From Bog-532 sp963830385 (GTDB lineage Bacteria > Actinomycetota > Actinomycetes > Streptosporangiales > Streptosporangiaceae), in contig CAWHMD010000005.1 of the NCBI GenBank assembly GCA_963830385.1, forward strand, positions 1,240,001 through 1,304,000: a stretch of 64,000 nt of DNA, in the 5' to 3' direction. The notes beneath the pieces were generated by a model, which saw nothing but the letters and a program-made list of their open reading frames with translations, did not search any database and was not told the DNA's origin. Shown here piece by piece: positions 1 to 7,366 of the stretch. The position numbers and the translations under genes were made by a program. Numbering within the stretch: the first letter of the stretch is position 1; each line of letters begins with the position of its first letter.

Positions 1-281
1 GGCGCGAGCAGCCAGAACGAGACGCCGACGGCACGCTGGGCGCGGCGCTCAGCGGTCCCGGACAAGGTACGGCTTCCGGTGAACCGCCAGATCACGATGA
101 CGCTGGCCAGGCCCTCGACAGCGCTGCCCAGCGCCCATCCGGTCAGCGCGATCGACCCCGCCGCCACACCCTGCCACAGCCCAACGCCGCCCTCGGTACA
201 CATCCAGGCCAGGCTGGCCCACGCCAGCCATCGCGCCCTCCTAGCTGCGCGGTGCCACCCGGCATCGCGTACCACCGGCAT
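1..281 (-). CDS. Cation-efflux (CDF-like) transporter, N-terminal part, cut by window edge
   Basis: Reading the minus strand from an ATG at 281 gives an open frame to base 1 with no stop, so only the first ~93 residues are present. After a short basic N-terminus (MPVVRDAGWHRAARRARWL) come hydrophobic stretches with EGGVGLWQG, AAGSIALTGWALGSAVEGLA and VIWRFTGSRTLS. This pattern is typical of the actinobacterial cation transporter family related to cation-diffusion facilitators, which exports divalent metal across the cytoplasmic membrane. The upstream neighbour on the same strand is a CmtR-like metal sensor 87 bp away, so the pair probably forms a Cd/Pb/Zn-type efflux unit. The metal is an inference from the regulator. 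A GTG a few codons upstream is an alternative start. Confidence 0.75.
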   Translation of the reverse strand, partial: MPVVRDAGWHRAARRARWLAWASLAWMCTEGGVGLWQGVAAGSIALTGWALGSAVEGLASVIVIWRFTGSRTLSGTAERRAQRAVGVSFWLLA

Positions 282-367
282 CCCAGGCCCGGCCACGCAT
301 GAGTCACCCGGGCAGCGGCAGGGATCCTCGAGGGGAATGTGCGAGTCGCGCGCTGGGCGGGCAGCGG

Positions 368-739
368 TCATGACGACTCCGGCCCGCAGGCGCCCAGGCC
401 GTATTCGGGGCATAGCGCGACGGCATTGCCGGTAGCCACCAGCACCTCCTCGGCCGCGGTGAGCATGTCAGCGAGCGCGGGCTGGGCCAGCCGGAACACC
501 GAGGCCCTCCCCGCAGGCTCTGAGGTCACCAGCCCGCAGTCCCGCAAGCACGCCAGGTGCTTAGATACCGTCGACTGCGCCAGCCCCAGCGCCGCTACCA
601 GGTCGGTTACCCGAGCCGGCCCACCGGCCAGCCGACGAACGATCACCAGCCGCGCCGGGTCGCCCAGCGAATGAAACAGCGCCGCAGCCGGCGCCAGCTC
701 CACCCGCTCCACATTCGCATCAGCTGATATCATCGCCAT
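368..739 (-). CDS. ArsR/SmtB-family metal sensor, CmtR-like
   Basis: This 123-residue winged-helix repressor has the ArsR recognition helix (LAQSTVSKHLACLRDCGLV). Two cysteines in that helix, C64 and C68 (C-X3-C), plus C-terminal cysteines C110 and C118, match the layout of the mycobacterial Cd(II)/Pb(II) sensor CmtR, which uses two helix cysteines and one C-terminal cysteine. It would repress transcription in the absence of metal and release DNA when Cd or Pb binds. It lies directly upstream of the partial cation-efflux gene on the same strand, the likely target. A palindrome sits right at its own start, suggesting autorepression. Two ATGs, at 739 and 733, could both serve as start; the longer is given. 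The metal identity is inferred from the cysteine pattern. Confidence 0.85.
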   Translation of the reverse strand: MAMISADANVERVELAPAAALFHSLGDPARLVIVRRLAGGPARVTDLVAALGLAQSTVSKHLACLRDCGLVTSEPAGRASVFRLAQPALADMLTAAEEVLVATGNAVALCPEYGLGACGPESS

Positions 740-741
740 TA

Positions 742-756
742 AGCGATCATATCGCT
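742..756. promoter_or_regulatory. Inverted repeat, probable CmtR-like operator
   Basis: AGCGAT-CAT-ATCGCT is a perfect 6-bp inverted repeat in a locally AT-rich stretch, two bases upstream of the CmtR-like start. Position and size fit an ArsR-family autoregulatory operator. Confidence 0.5.
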
Positions 757-831
757 ATCTTGCGAATTTAGATATGGTCCTGGCCCGGATGGGCGGATGG
801 GCGATGAGGGCTCCGTGGGCCGAGGGGATCG

Positions 832-1191
832 TCAGGCTCCAGGCGCACGCAGGACGTCGCTGAGCGCGGCCATGGCCGCTGGCTCGATCCGGTAGTAGGC
901 CCACTTGCCGCGCTGCTCGCGGCTGACCAGTCCCGCGGCGGCGAGCTGTTTCATGTGGTGAGAGACGGTGGGCTGAGTCAGGCCAAGAGGTGCCGTGAGG
1001 TCACAGATGCAGGCCTCACCGCCGTCGGCGGCGGCGATCATGGACAGCAGCCGGACCCGGTGGCGGTCCCCGAGCGCGCGGAACACGCGGGCTAGTTGCT
1101 CGGCCGCGTCATCGTCGAGAACTCCGCCGGCCAGCGGGGAGCAGCAGGCGGCCAGGCTGGTCTCCTGCACCGGAAGCGTCGTTCTTGCCAT
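832..1191 (-). CDS. arsR: ArsR-family arsenite-responsive repressor
   Basis: This 119-residue ArsR/SmtB winged-helix protein has the recognition helix LTQPTVSHHMKQLAAAGLV. Adjacent cysteines C16-C17 near the N-terminus and C61/C63 in the ACICDL segment reproduce the As(III) site known from Corynebacterium ArsR (two N-terminal cysteines plus one in the DNA-binding core). It is therefore called an arsenite/antimonite sensor rather than a Cd or Zn sensor. The gene is divergent from the ArsO-like flavoprotein, and two palindromes lie in the shared 87-bp promoter gap. It would repress both itself and the flavoprotein until arsenic binds. Confidence 0.88.
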   Translation of the reverse strand: MARTTLPVQETSLAACCSPLAGGVLDDDAAEQLARVFRALGDRHRVRLLSMIAAADGGEACICDLTAPLGLTQPTVSHHMKQLAAAGLVSREQRGKWAYYRIEPAAMAALSDVLRAPGA

Positions 1192-1221
1192 GGTCTCATT
1201 CTCTCATACGAATTGACAGAT

Positions 1222-1253
1222 ATCGATGCATCGATCATAGTCGATGCATCGAT
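1222..1253. promoter_or_regulatory. Tandem palindromes, probable ArsR operator pair
   Basis: The divergent arsR/arsO-like gap holds ATCGATGCATCGAT (1222-1235) and TCGATGCATCGA (1241-1252). Both are perfect palindromes of the same core with centres 18 bp apart. The surroundings are AT-rich and sit where both promoters must lie, so this is the obvious ArsR binding region. Confidence 0.65.
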
Positions 1254-1278
1254 ACTTGTGAATGGGAGGACCGCGAGG

Positions 1279-2595
1279 ATGAGTGACCTGCCTGTTGCCG
1301 TGATCGGAGCGGGCCCGCTGGGGCTCGCCGCTGCCACGCACCTGCTCGAACGAGGACTGGAGCCGGTGGTGCTGGAGTCCGGGGACGGCCCGGGCTCGGC
1401 TGTGCTGGAGTGGGGACACGTCCGGCTGTTTTCACCCTGGCCGGAGCTTATCGACCAGGCGGCCGCCCGGCGGCTGGAGGCCACCGGCTGGACCGCGCCC
1501 GATTCGGGCTATCCGACCGGTAAGGAGTGGGTGGACCGTTACCTGGCCCCGCTCGCAGGCACCCTCGGCGACAGGATCCGCTACGGCGCTCAAGTGACCG
1601 GGGTGTCACGTAAGGGACGGGACCGCCTGGTCGATGCCGACCGGGAGGACCAGCCGTTCACCGTGCACGTGACCGCGGCCGGGGAGGAGTACCGGCTGGA
1701 GGCCCGGGCGGTGATCGATGCGTCCGGGACCTGGCGGACGCCCAACCCGGCCGGGGCGGACGGGCTGCCCGCGCTGGGCGAGCACGCGGTTCACGATCTG
1801 CTCCGGTATCAGGTCCCGGACTTCGCGGCCCCGGAGCCGTTCGCCGGCCGGCACACCGTGGTCCTCGGCAGCGGTCATTCGGCGGCCACCGCGATCATCG
1901 AGCTGGCCCGCATCGCCCGCGAGCATGCCGGCACGCAGATCACCTGGGTCCTGCGCCGGGGCATCACCGGGAAGACGTTCGGCGGCGGCACCGCCGATCA
2001 GCTGCCGCAGCGCGGCGCGCTCGGGCAGCGGGCCCGGGAAGCGGTCGAAGAGGGCCTGGTGAGCGTGGTCACCGGATTCCGGACCGAACGATTCCGCCCG
2101 GAGGCGGGGCAGGCGGTGCTGGTGGGCGAGGACGGCCGGGAACTGCCAGCCGCCGACGCGGTCGTGGTGCTGACCGGCTTCCGGCCAGAGCTGTCGTTCC
2201 TGTCGGAGCTGCGGCTGGACCTGGACCCGGTGCTGCAGGCGCCGCGGGCGATCGCGGCCGGGATCGACCCCAACGTCCACTCCTGCGGGACGGCGGCGCC
2301 CACCCTGGCCCGCGACCTGGCCCACCCGGAGCCGGCCCTGTTCCTGGTGGGCATGAAGTCCTACGGCCGGGCCCCGACGTTCCTGGCCATGACCGGATAT
2401 GAGCAGGTCCGCAGCGTGGCCGCCGAACTGGCCGGGGACCACGAGGCCGCAGCCCGCACCGAACTCGTACTGCCGGACACCGGGGTGTGCGGCGGGGCCG
2501 GGCTGTTCGATGACCCCGAGGGGGCGGCGGCCGGGGGCTGCTGCGCTCCCGCGCCGGAAGTGCTCCAGATCGGCCGTATCCCGGCCGGTGCCTGA
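1279..2595 (+). CDS. arsO: ArsO-like FAD-dependent oxidoreductase/monooxygenase
   Basis: This 438-residue flavoprotein opens with a Rossmann motif (VIGAGPLGLAAATHLLERG, residues ~7-26). A second nucleotide-binding motif (VVLGSGHSAATAI) near residue 195 is typical of flavin-containing monooxygenase/thioredoxin-reductase-like enzymes. The C-terminus carries cysteines (GVCGGAGLFDD, GGCCAP) as in ArsO proteins of Streptomyces arsenic islands. The ATG at 1279 is chosen because it begins the Rossmann fold and follows GAGG; the open frame runs further upstream but through the arsR operators. Divergent arsR and a following MFS transporter complete an arsenic-type unit. The exact reaction of ArsO is not established, so the role in arsenic or organoarsenical handling rests on context. 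Confidence 0.78.
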   Translation: MSDLPVAVIGAGPLGLAAATHLLERGLEPVVLESGDGPGSAVLEWGHVRLFSPWPELIDQAAARRLEATGWTAPDSGYPTGKEWVDRYLAPLAGTLGDRIRYGAQVTGVSRKGRDRLVDADREDQPFTVHVTAAGEEYRLEARAVIDASGTWRTPNPAGADGLPALGEHAVHDLLRYQVPDFAAPEPFAGRHTVVLGSGHSAATAIIELARIAREHAGTQITWVLRRGITGKTFGGGTADQLPQRGALGQRAREAVEEGLVSVVTGFRTERFRPEAGQAVLVGEDGRELPAADAVVVLTGFRPELSFLSELRLDLDPVLQAPRAIAAGIDPNVHSCGTAAPTLARDLAHPEPALFLVGMKSYGRAPTFLAMTGYEQVRSVAAELAGDHEAAARTELVLPDTGVCGGAGLFDDPEGAAAGGCCAPAPEVLQIGRIPAGA

Positions 2596-2625
2596 GACGG
2601 CGCGGGTCGCCGCCGGGAGCTGCTC

Positions 2626-3690
2626 GTGACGGGCGGATCCCGGCGGCGGGCGCTGGCCGCGTTGTGCGTCACCGAGATCACCAGCTACGGCGTCATCTAC
2701 TACGCGTTCCCGGTCCTGGCCACCCAGATCACGGCCGAGACGGGCTGGTCGCACACCGCCATCACCCTCGCGTACTCAGCGGGAAACCTGGCCGGGGCAC
2801 TGGCCGGCATCCCGGCCGGGCGGCTGCTGCACCGGTTCGGGCCGCGGCCGGTGATGACCACCGCCAGCGTGCTCGGCGTCCTGGCCGTGGCCGCGATCGC
2901 CGTCGCGCCCGGCTACGGCTGGTACCTGGCCGCCTGGCTGGCCGCCGGGATCGCCAGCTCCGGGCTGTTCTACCCGCCGGCCTTCGCCGCGCTGACCGGA
3001 TGGTACGGGCCGCGGCGCGTCCAGGCGCTGACCACGCTGACGCTGGCGGCCGGGTTCTCCAGCACCATTTTCGCGCCGCTGACCTCGGCGCTGGCCGGCC
3101 ACCTGAGCTGGCGCGGGGTCTACCTGGTGCTGGCGGTCATCCTTGCCGTCATCGTCATCCCGGCCCACCTGGTCGCCCTGCGGCTGCCCTGGCGAGAACA
3201 GGCGGACCAGGAGCCGCCAGCACCGGTCCGGGACCGGCAGGTCCTGACCAGCCGGGCGTTCCTCCAGCTGGCCGCGGCCGGGACACTGTGCTCATTCGCG
3301 CAGTACGCGGCCCTGATCAACCTGGTCCCGCTGCTTGAGGCCCGCGGGGTGGCACCGACGCTGGCGGCGGTGGGCCTCGGGCTAGGCGGCGCGGGGCAGG
3401 TCGCCGGCCGGCTGTTCTACCGCATCCTGGCGGCCAGGTTGCAGGTGCGAGCCCGCGCAACGGCGATCATCGCGGCCACCGCGGTGACCACCGTGCTGCT
3501 CGGCCTGGTACCCGGTCCAGCGGTCCTGCTCATCATCACCGCAGTCCTGGCGGGGATGGTCCGTGGCGTGTTCACCCTGGTCGAGGCGACACTGATCGCT
3601 GACTACTGGGGCCGGACCGGTACGCCGTCCTCAACGGCGTGTTCAACACCAGCGCGTACACCAGCGGCACGGGCGGATCCTCCCGGCTGA
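2626..3690 (+). pseudogene. MFS transporter, frameshifted and missing its 3' end
   Basis: From a GTG at 2626 the protein has about ten hydrophobic helices and the MFS signature between helices 2 and 3 (GRLLHRFGPRPVM). Homology holds to LVEATLIADYWG. About one base is then missing near 3613-3618: the +2 frame continues with YAVLNGVFNT, the expected family sequence. Similarity stops entirely near 3645, so the last helices are gone and the annotated C-terminus is out of frame. It lies 30 bp after the ArsO-like gene and was probably its partner efflux pump. The missing end faces the equally broken DUF5753 gene, suggesting one deletion. A residual function cannot be excluded. Confidence 0.75.
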
Positions 3691-3985
3691 GCACCGACTG
3701 ACGGGCCAGCCGGGCTGACACGTACCCGTCGATCATTTCGTCGCTGGCGTTGGGCTTGGTCTCCAGCACGGCCCGCGCGTACTCAGGGGTCTGGAGCAGG
3801 CCAGCCACGAGCGAATGCTCGAAACTCCTCAATGTGGCTGCTTCTGCCTCGTAGGGGGCGAACGAGCGGAACGCAGCCGGGAACGGCAGGTTGCGCAGCC
3901 TGCGCTCCAGCCGGGCGAACGTCCCCGGCGCGCCGAGCGCCTTATCAAGCGCCTTGGCCAGTGACGCCGTGGGTCGGGCTGGTGG
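3645..3985 (-). pseudogene. Remnant of an XRE-type regulator with DUF5753 domain
   Basis: The minus-strand frame encodes a recognisable central part of the helix-turn-helix/DUF5753 regulators abundant in Streptomyces and relatives: LDKALGAPGTFARLERRL, then EAATLRSFEHSLVAGLLQTP and YARAVLE..., ending at VYALVL. The N-terminal helix-turn-helix is absent; sequence upstream of ~3985 does not look coding in any frame. The C-terminal part of DUF5753 is also absent, because the frame runs into the antisense of the MFS fragment. It is a degraded gene with no likely product function. Confidence 0.7.
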
Positions 3986-4311
3986 GTGGGTGGTGGATCT
4001 TGCGCGATGGGGCAACATGTGGGTTACGTCGGGCTTACCTGGGAGAAATGGGAATTTGCATTGCTCCAGGCGGTCGTGTGTGAATGTGGTTATTGCAGGT
4101 GGAATGCTAAATGACAGCATTTGACCGCATTTGTGGGGACGTACATAGCCGCTCGGGGAGACGTTCGCAAGTGGTTCGTTTTATTAAATTATTTAAGATG
4201 TCTTTACTGTTCTTTACGTCCTCTTGGTGTCGGAAACCACCGAAAAGTATCACTATCGGACGCGAACCGCGTTCGCCCCACAAAGAGGAACGCACGAACA
4301 TCGGAGGACAC
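3986..4311. other. Non-coding decayed/upstream stretch, locally AT-rich
   Basis: No convincing gene is seen here. Around 4170-4210 the sequence becomes unusually AT-rich for this window (TTTTATTAAATTATTTAAG), including the near-palindrome TTAAATTATTTAA. This is a plausible promoter region for the secreted peptidase that starts at 4312. Confidence 0.4.
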
Positions 4312-5163
4312 ATGCGTCATAGCGCCCGGCGGCGCGCACTGGTCATCGCGGGAAGCTCCGTTATCGCGGGCTTCGCGCTGGTGGCACCCGCTTACGCCGC
4401 CACGTCGGGCCAGTCCGCCACAACCACCGTCACCAGCGCCCCGCATACCGCCAGCGGCACCACCCTCCAGCCCGGCGGCGCCATGCGGCACGAGGTCCAC
4501 CCGCAGACGGCGCTGAGCGGGACCAAGAACGCCAGCACGACCAGCACGAACTGGTCGGGGTACGCCGCCACCGGCGGCCCCTTCACCAGCGTCGCCGCCA
4601 GCTGGACCGAACCCACGGCCACCTGCAGGTCGGGTGACCAGTATTCGAGCTTCTGGGTCGGTCTGGACGGCTACAACAGCAACTCCGTGGAGCAGACCGG
4701 CACCGACGTCGACTGCGCCGGCCGGACGCCGCAGTATTACGCCTGGTACGAGATGTACCCCGCGGCCTCGGTCGAGATCAACCACACGGTGCGGCCGGGT
4801 GACAAGATCAGCGCGTCGGTGACGTACGCCGGCAGCAACAAGTTCACCCTAAAGATCGCCGACTCCACCCAGGGCTGGACCTACTCCACCAGCAAGTCGC
4901 TGTCGGGCGCGGCCCGTTCGTCGGCTGAGGTCATCACCGAGGCGCCCTGCTGCACCAACAGCGGCGGCATCCTCCCGCTGGCCGACTTCGGCAAGGTGAG
5001 CTACACCGGGTCGACGGCCAACGGCGCCACCCTCAGCAGCTTCAACCCGGAGGAGATCACGATGGTCTCCGCCAGTGGCGTCCAGGAGGACAGCACCTCG
5101 TCGCTGAGCGGCGGGAGCTTCAGCAACACCTGGCTGAGCAGCGGCAACGGCACTCGCCGCTGA
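4312..5163 (+). CDS. Secreted G1-family (eqolisin) glutamic peptidase
   Basis: This 283-residue protein has a Sec signal peptide (basic RRR, hydrophobic core, AYA cleavage motif near residues 27-29), so it acts outside the cell. The mature domain has the G1 peptidase landmarks: NWSGYAA at ~80, SFWVGLDGYNS at ~113, the catalytic glutamine in SVEQTGTD (Q128) and the catalytic glutamate in SAEVITEAP (E206). Cysteines C105/C135 and C213/C214 may form disulfides. G1 peptidases are acid-active glutamic proteases best known from fungi, with scattered bacterial members. The start at 4312 follows GGAGG at 4303-4307; the upstream open frame lacks a signal peptide. A strong hairpin follows the stop. Confidence 0.88.
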   Translation: MRHSARRRALVIAGSSVIAGFALVAPAYAATSGQSATTTVTSAPHTASGTTLQPGGAMRHEVHPQTALSGTKNASTTSTNWSGYAATGGPFTSVAASWTEPTATCRSGDQYSSFWVGLDGYNSNSVEQTGTDVDCAGRTPQYYAWYEMYPAASVEINHTVRPGDKISASVTYAGSNKFTLKIADSTQGWTYSTSKSLSGAARSSAEVITEAPCCTNSGGILPLADFGKVSYTGSTANGATLSSFNPEEITMVSASGVQEDSTSSLSGGSFSNTWLSSGNGTRR

Positions 5164-5178
5164 TCTCGCGGAGCCAGG

Positions 5179-5205
5179 GCCACCGGGGCCCTCAGCCCCG
5201 GTGGC
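5179..5205. terminator. Hairpin terminator between convergent genes
   Basis: GCCACCGGGGC-CCTCA-GCCCCGGTGGC is a perfect 11-bp stem 15 bases after the peptidase stop. It lies between this gene and the convergent WhiB gene. There is no U-run, as is common for high-GC terminators. Confidence 0.7.
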
Positions 5206-5211
5206 TCACGC

Positions 5212-5694
5212 TCAGGCGCGGTAACCCGCGTTACGGCCCTCCCGCCCGGACCTGATCCGGCGGGAGGGCCTTCGCGTGCCGGTGGACGGGGCGCAGGCGG
5301 ACTGGTTCTCGCCACGCGGCTTCTCGGAGCGTGGCTTGTCGGAGCGTGGCTTGTCGGAGCGTGGCTTGTCGGTGCGGGACCGGGTCTCGGTGCGAGGCTG
5401 CGGCTCCCGGCGAGGCGGGGCCGGCTGCTGCGACGTGGTCATCCGCAGGCGTTCCGCTTCGCTGGTGCCGCCCCAGACGCCGTAGCTCTGATGGCTGTCC
5501 AGCGCGTAGTGCAGGCACTCACGCTGGACGCCGCAGCGCTGGCAGACCGCCTTGGCCGCCTCGATCTGCTGCGTGGACGGGCCACTGGCGGTGATGGGGA
5601 AGAAAAGCTCCGGATCCTCGCTGCGGCAGGCGCCCGCGTCGAGCCACTCTTCGCGGTGCACGGCCTGGCTGGTGGTCCCTCGCGTTCCTGGCAC
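5212..5694 (-). CDS. WhiB-family iron-sulfur transcription factor with basic repeat tail
   Basis: This 160-residue protein carries the four WhiB cysteines (C23, C51-X2-C54, C60) that bind a [4Fe-4S] cluster, then the GVWGGTSEAER turn and a basic tail. Such proteins partner with the main sigma factor and respond to redox signals or NO. The GTG at 5694 is chosen because CGGAGG precedes it at good spacing; a TTG at 5739 would add 15 residues that do not resemble the family. The C-terminal ~75 residues are an unusual R/K/P/S-rich extension with three perfect SDKPR-type pentapeptide repeats. It lies downstream of and opposite to the DMT-type permease region and converges with the peptidase. Confidence 0.88.
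   Translation of the reverse strand: MPGTRGTTSQAVHREEWLDAGACRSEDPELFFPITASGPSTQQIEAAKAVCQRCGVQRECLHYALDSHQSYGVWGGTSEAERLRMTTSQQPAPPRREPQPRTETRSRTDKPRSDKPRSDKPRSEKPRGENQSACAPSTGTRRPSRRIRSGREGRNAGYRA
5235..5270. terminator. Long hairpin inside the 3' end of the WhiB gene
   Basis: Perfect 12-bp arms (GGCCCTCCCGCC at 5235-5246 and GGCGGGAGGGCC at 5259-5270) flank a 12-base loop. It overlaps the last codons of the WhiB frame. It could act as a terminator for the convergent peptidase transcript. Confidence 0.45.
5326..5370. repeat. Three perfect 15-bp tandem repeats in the WhiB tail
   Basis: GGAGCGTGGCTTGTC occurs three times head to tail, with a degenerate copy before it. On the coding strand it encodes the SDKPR-type repeat. 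The number of units could vary by slippage. Confidence 0.9.
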
Positions 5695-5777
5695 TGGGCA
5701 GAGCCTCCGTTTCGGCTGGTCAACATGCCGTCCGGCCAACCGTCCTGCCCACCCGGGCTGGCAATATGCGGCCTGCC

Positions 5778-7292
5778 CTAAAATTCTGCGATTTCACGCT
5801 GGTCGAGCGGGGGCGGCGGCACCTGGTCGGGCGGCACCGCCTGCGGGGGCTCGGCGGGTGCCATGAGGCACTCGGCCGACGCGATGAAGCCGTTGGCGCC
5901 GTTGCCGTTGCTGGTGCCGTTGCCGTTGCCGTTGACGGCGGCGATCGGGGTGACCGCGGCGGCGGGGCCGGCGGCCTCGATGGGGCCGATGATGAGCGGG
6001 CCCGCCGGTGCCGCGGTGATGGGGCTCACCGGGTCCAGGGTCAGCGGGCCAGCGGTCCCGGGGCCGGAGCTTGGGGTGAGCGGGCTGGCTGGGGCTGGGG
6101 GCTGGGGGGCGAGGGCGGCGCTGGCGTGGCTGGTGGGGTGGTCCGGCTCGGTGGGGCGGGTGGGGCCGACCGGGGCCGGGGCTGAGGCTGAGGCGGGGAC
6201 GGAGGCAGAGGCCGGGTCCGGGGCTGAGGCTGGGGCCGAGGCCGAGGCCGGGGCCGGGGCCGGGGCCGGGGCCGGGGCCGGGGCCGGGGCCGGGGCTGAC
6301 GCCGGATCCGGAGCCGGAGCCGCGGACGCCGGGTGTTCGGGGCGGCCGCCGCCGGTCACCGCGTCCGGGTGACGGTGCCGGGAGGCCGGGTCGCGACGGT
6401 GCGGGCGCGGGAGGCGGACCGGCTCGGTGACGACCTTGCGCAGGTTGGTCAGGGCGGGGGCCCGGGCGACCAGGACGACGCCGACGACCAGCACGAACAG
6501 TCCGCCCGCCTGCAGGGCGAGGCTGCGGGGGGTGAGCGAGACCCGGTCGCCGAACACCGCGATGCCCAGCAGGATGCCGGCCACCGGCTCGCCGGCGGCG
6601 ATGGTCGGCAGCGAGGAGTGCAGCGGGCCCGCGTTGAAGGCGTTCTGCATCAGCACCACGCCGACCGCGCCGGTGGCGACCAGGCAGTACACCGACCAGC
6701 TCTGCAGCAGCCCGCTGATGCCGTGGAACTGCAGGATCTGCAGGGTCTGGCGGGTCAGCGCGTCCTGGATGCCGAACACGAGGCCGGCACCCAGGCCGGT
6801 GAGCGGGGCCCGGTAGCGGCCGGAGCGGTTCCGTCCGGCCGCGACCATCGCGAACGCGATGCCGGCGATGACGGCGGCCAGCGGCCAGTGCCCGAACGAG
6901 CCGAACGACTGCCCGATCGGCTGGGCCGACCGGGCCACTTCGAGGATGGCCTCGCCCGCGATCAGCAGGAGCGCGCCGGCCATCTCGGTGACCCGGATCG
7001 CCTGGTGCGACAGGGGGACGGCGAGGATCAGCGCGAACAGCAGGTTCGTGGTCAGCAGCGGCTCGACGATGGACAGCTCGAGGTGCCCGATGGACCACGC
7101 GGCCAGGATCTGGCCCGCGATCATCGCCCCGATCCCGGCCAGCCAGAGCCGGTTGCGGAACAGGTCGCCGATCAGCTTGGGACTGAGGAAATGGGACTGC
7201 GGCGCCTGCTCGGCCGCGTGCTGCTGGAGCACGAAGCCGACCCCCAGCAGCAGCGCAGCTACCAGGGTAAGGGCGTAGTCCACGGCCTCCAC
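5778..7292 (-). CDS. DMT-type integral membrane permease with long disordered P/A-rich tail
   Basis: This is a 504-residue protein. The first ~300 residues form about nine hydrophobic helices starting with YALTLVAALLLGVGFVLQQ, in the style of the drug/metabolite transporter superfamily and the related DMT-type permeases common in actinomycetes. The substrate is unknown. From ~305 onward the protein is a soluble tail of ~200 residues rich in Pro, Ala and Ser, including a run of alternating PA encoded by a perfect GGGGCC-type hexamer array, then an NGNGNG tract. The tail is on the side reached after the last helix and looks disordered. The gene stands alone between WhiB and the carbonic anhydrase-like gene. 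Confidence 0.72.
   Translation of the reverse strand: MEAVDYALTLVAALLLGVGFVLQQHAAEQAPQSHFLSPKLIGDLFRNRLWLAGIGAMIAGQILAAWSIGHLELSIVEPLLTTNLLFALILAVPLSHQAIRVTEMAGALLLIAGEAILEVARSAQPIGQSFGSFGHWPLAAVIAGIAFAMVAAGRNRSGRYRAPLTGLGAGLVFGIQDALTRQTLQILQFHGISGLLQSWSVYCLVATGAVGVVLMQNAFNAGPLHSSLPTIAAGEPVAGILLGIAVFGDRVSLTPRSLALQAGGLFVLVVGVVLVARAPALTNLRKVVTEPVRLPRPHRRDPASRHRHPDAVTGGGRPEHPASAAPAPDPASAPAPAPAPAPAPAPAPASASAPASAPDPASASVPASASAPAPVGPTRPTEPDHPTSHASAALAPQPPAPASPLTPSSGPGTAGPLTLDPVSPITAAPAGPLIIGPIEAAGPAAAVTPIAAVNGNGNGTSNGNGANGFIASAECLMAPAEPPQAVPPDQVPPPPLDQREIAEF
6247..6294. repeat. Hexanucleotide (GCCGGG)8 array
   Basis: Eight perfect GCCGGG units (equivalently GGGGCC in another register) lie inside the permease coding region. 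They encode Pro-Ala repeats on the minus strand. The plus strand has regularly spaced G4 runs, a G-quadruplex pattern. Imperfect units extend on both sides. Confidence 0.95.
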
Positions 7293-7366
7293 GGCGCCAA
7301 CCTACCCGTGTATCGCGAAAAAACGTGTGCCCGCGGCGACTGAATGCCGGGACCGGGTGATCATGG

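Noticed and set aside
5326..5370. Short tandem repeats as a possible CRISPR array
   Set aside because: The units are contiguous without spacers and lie in coding frame.
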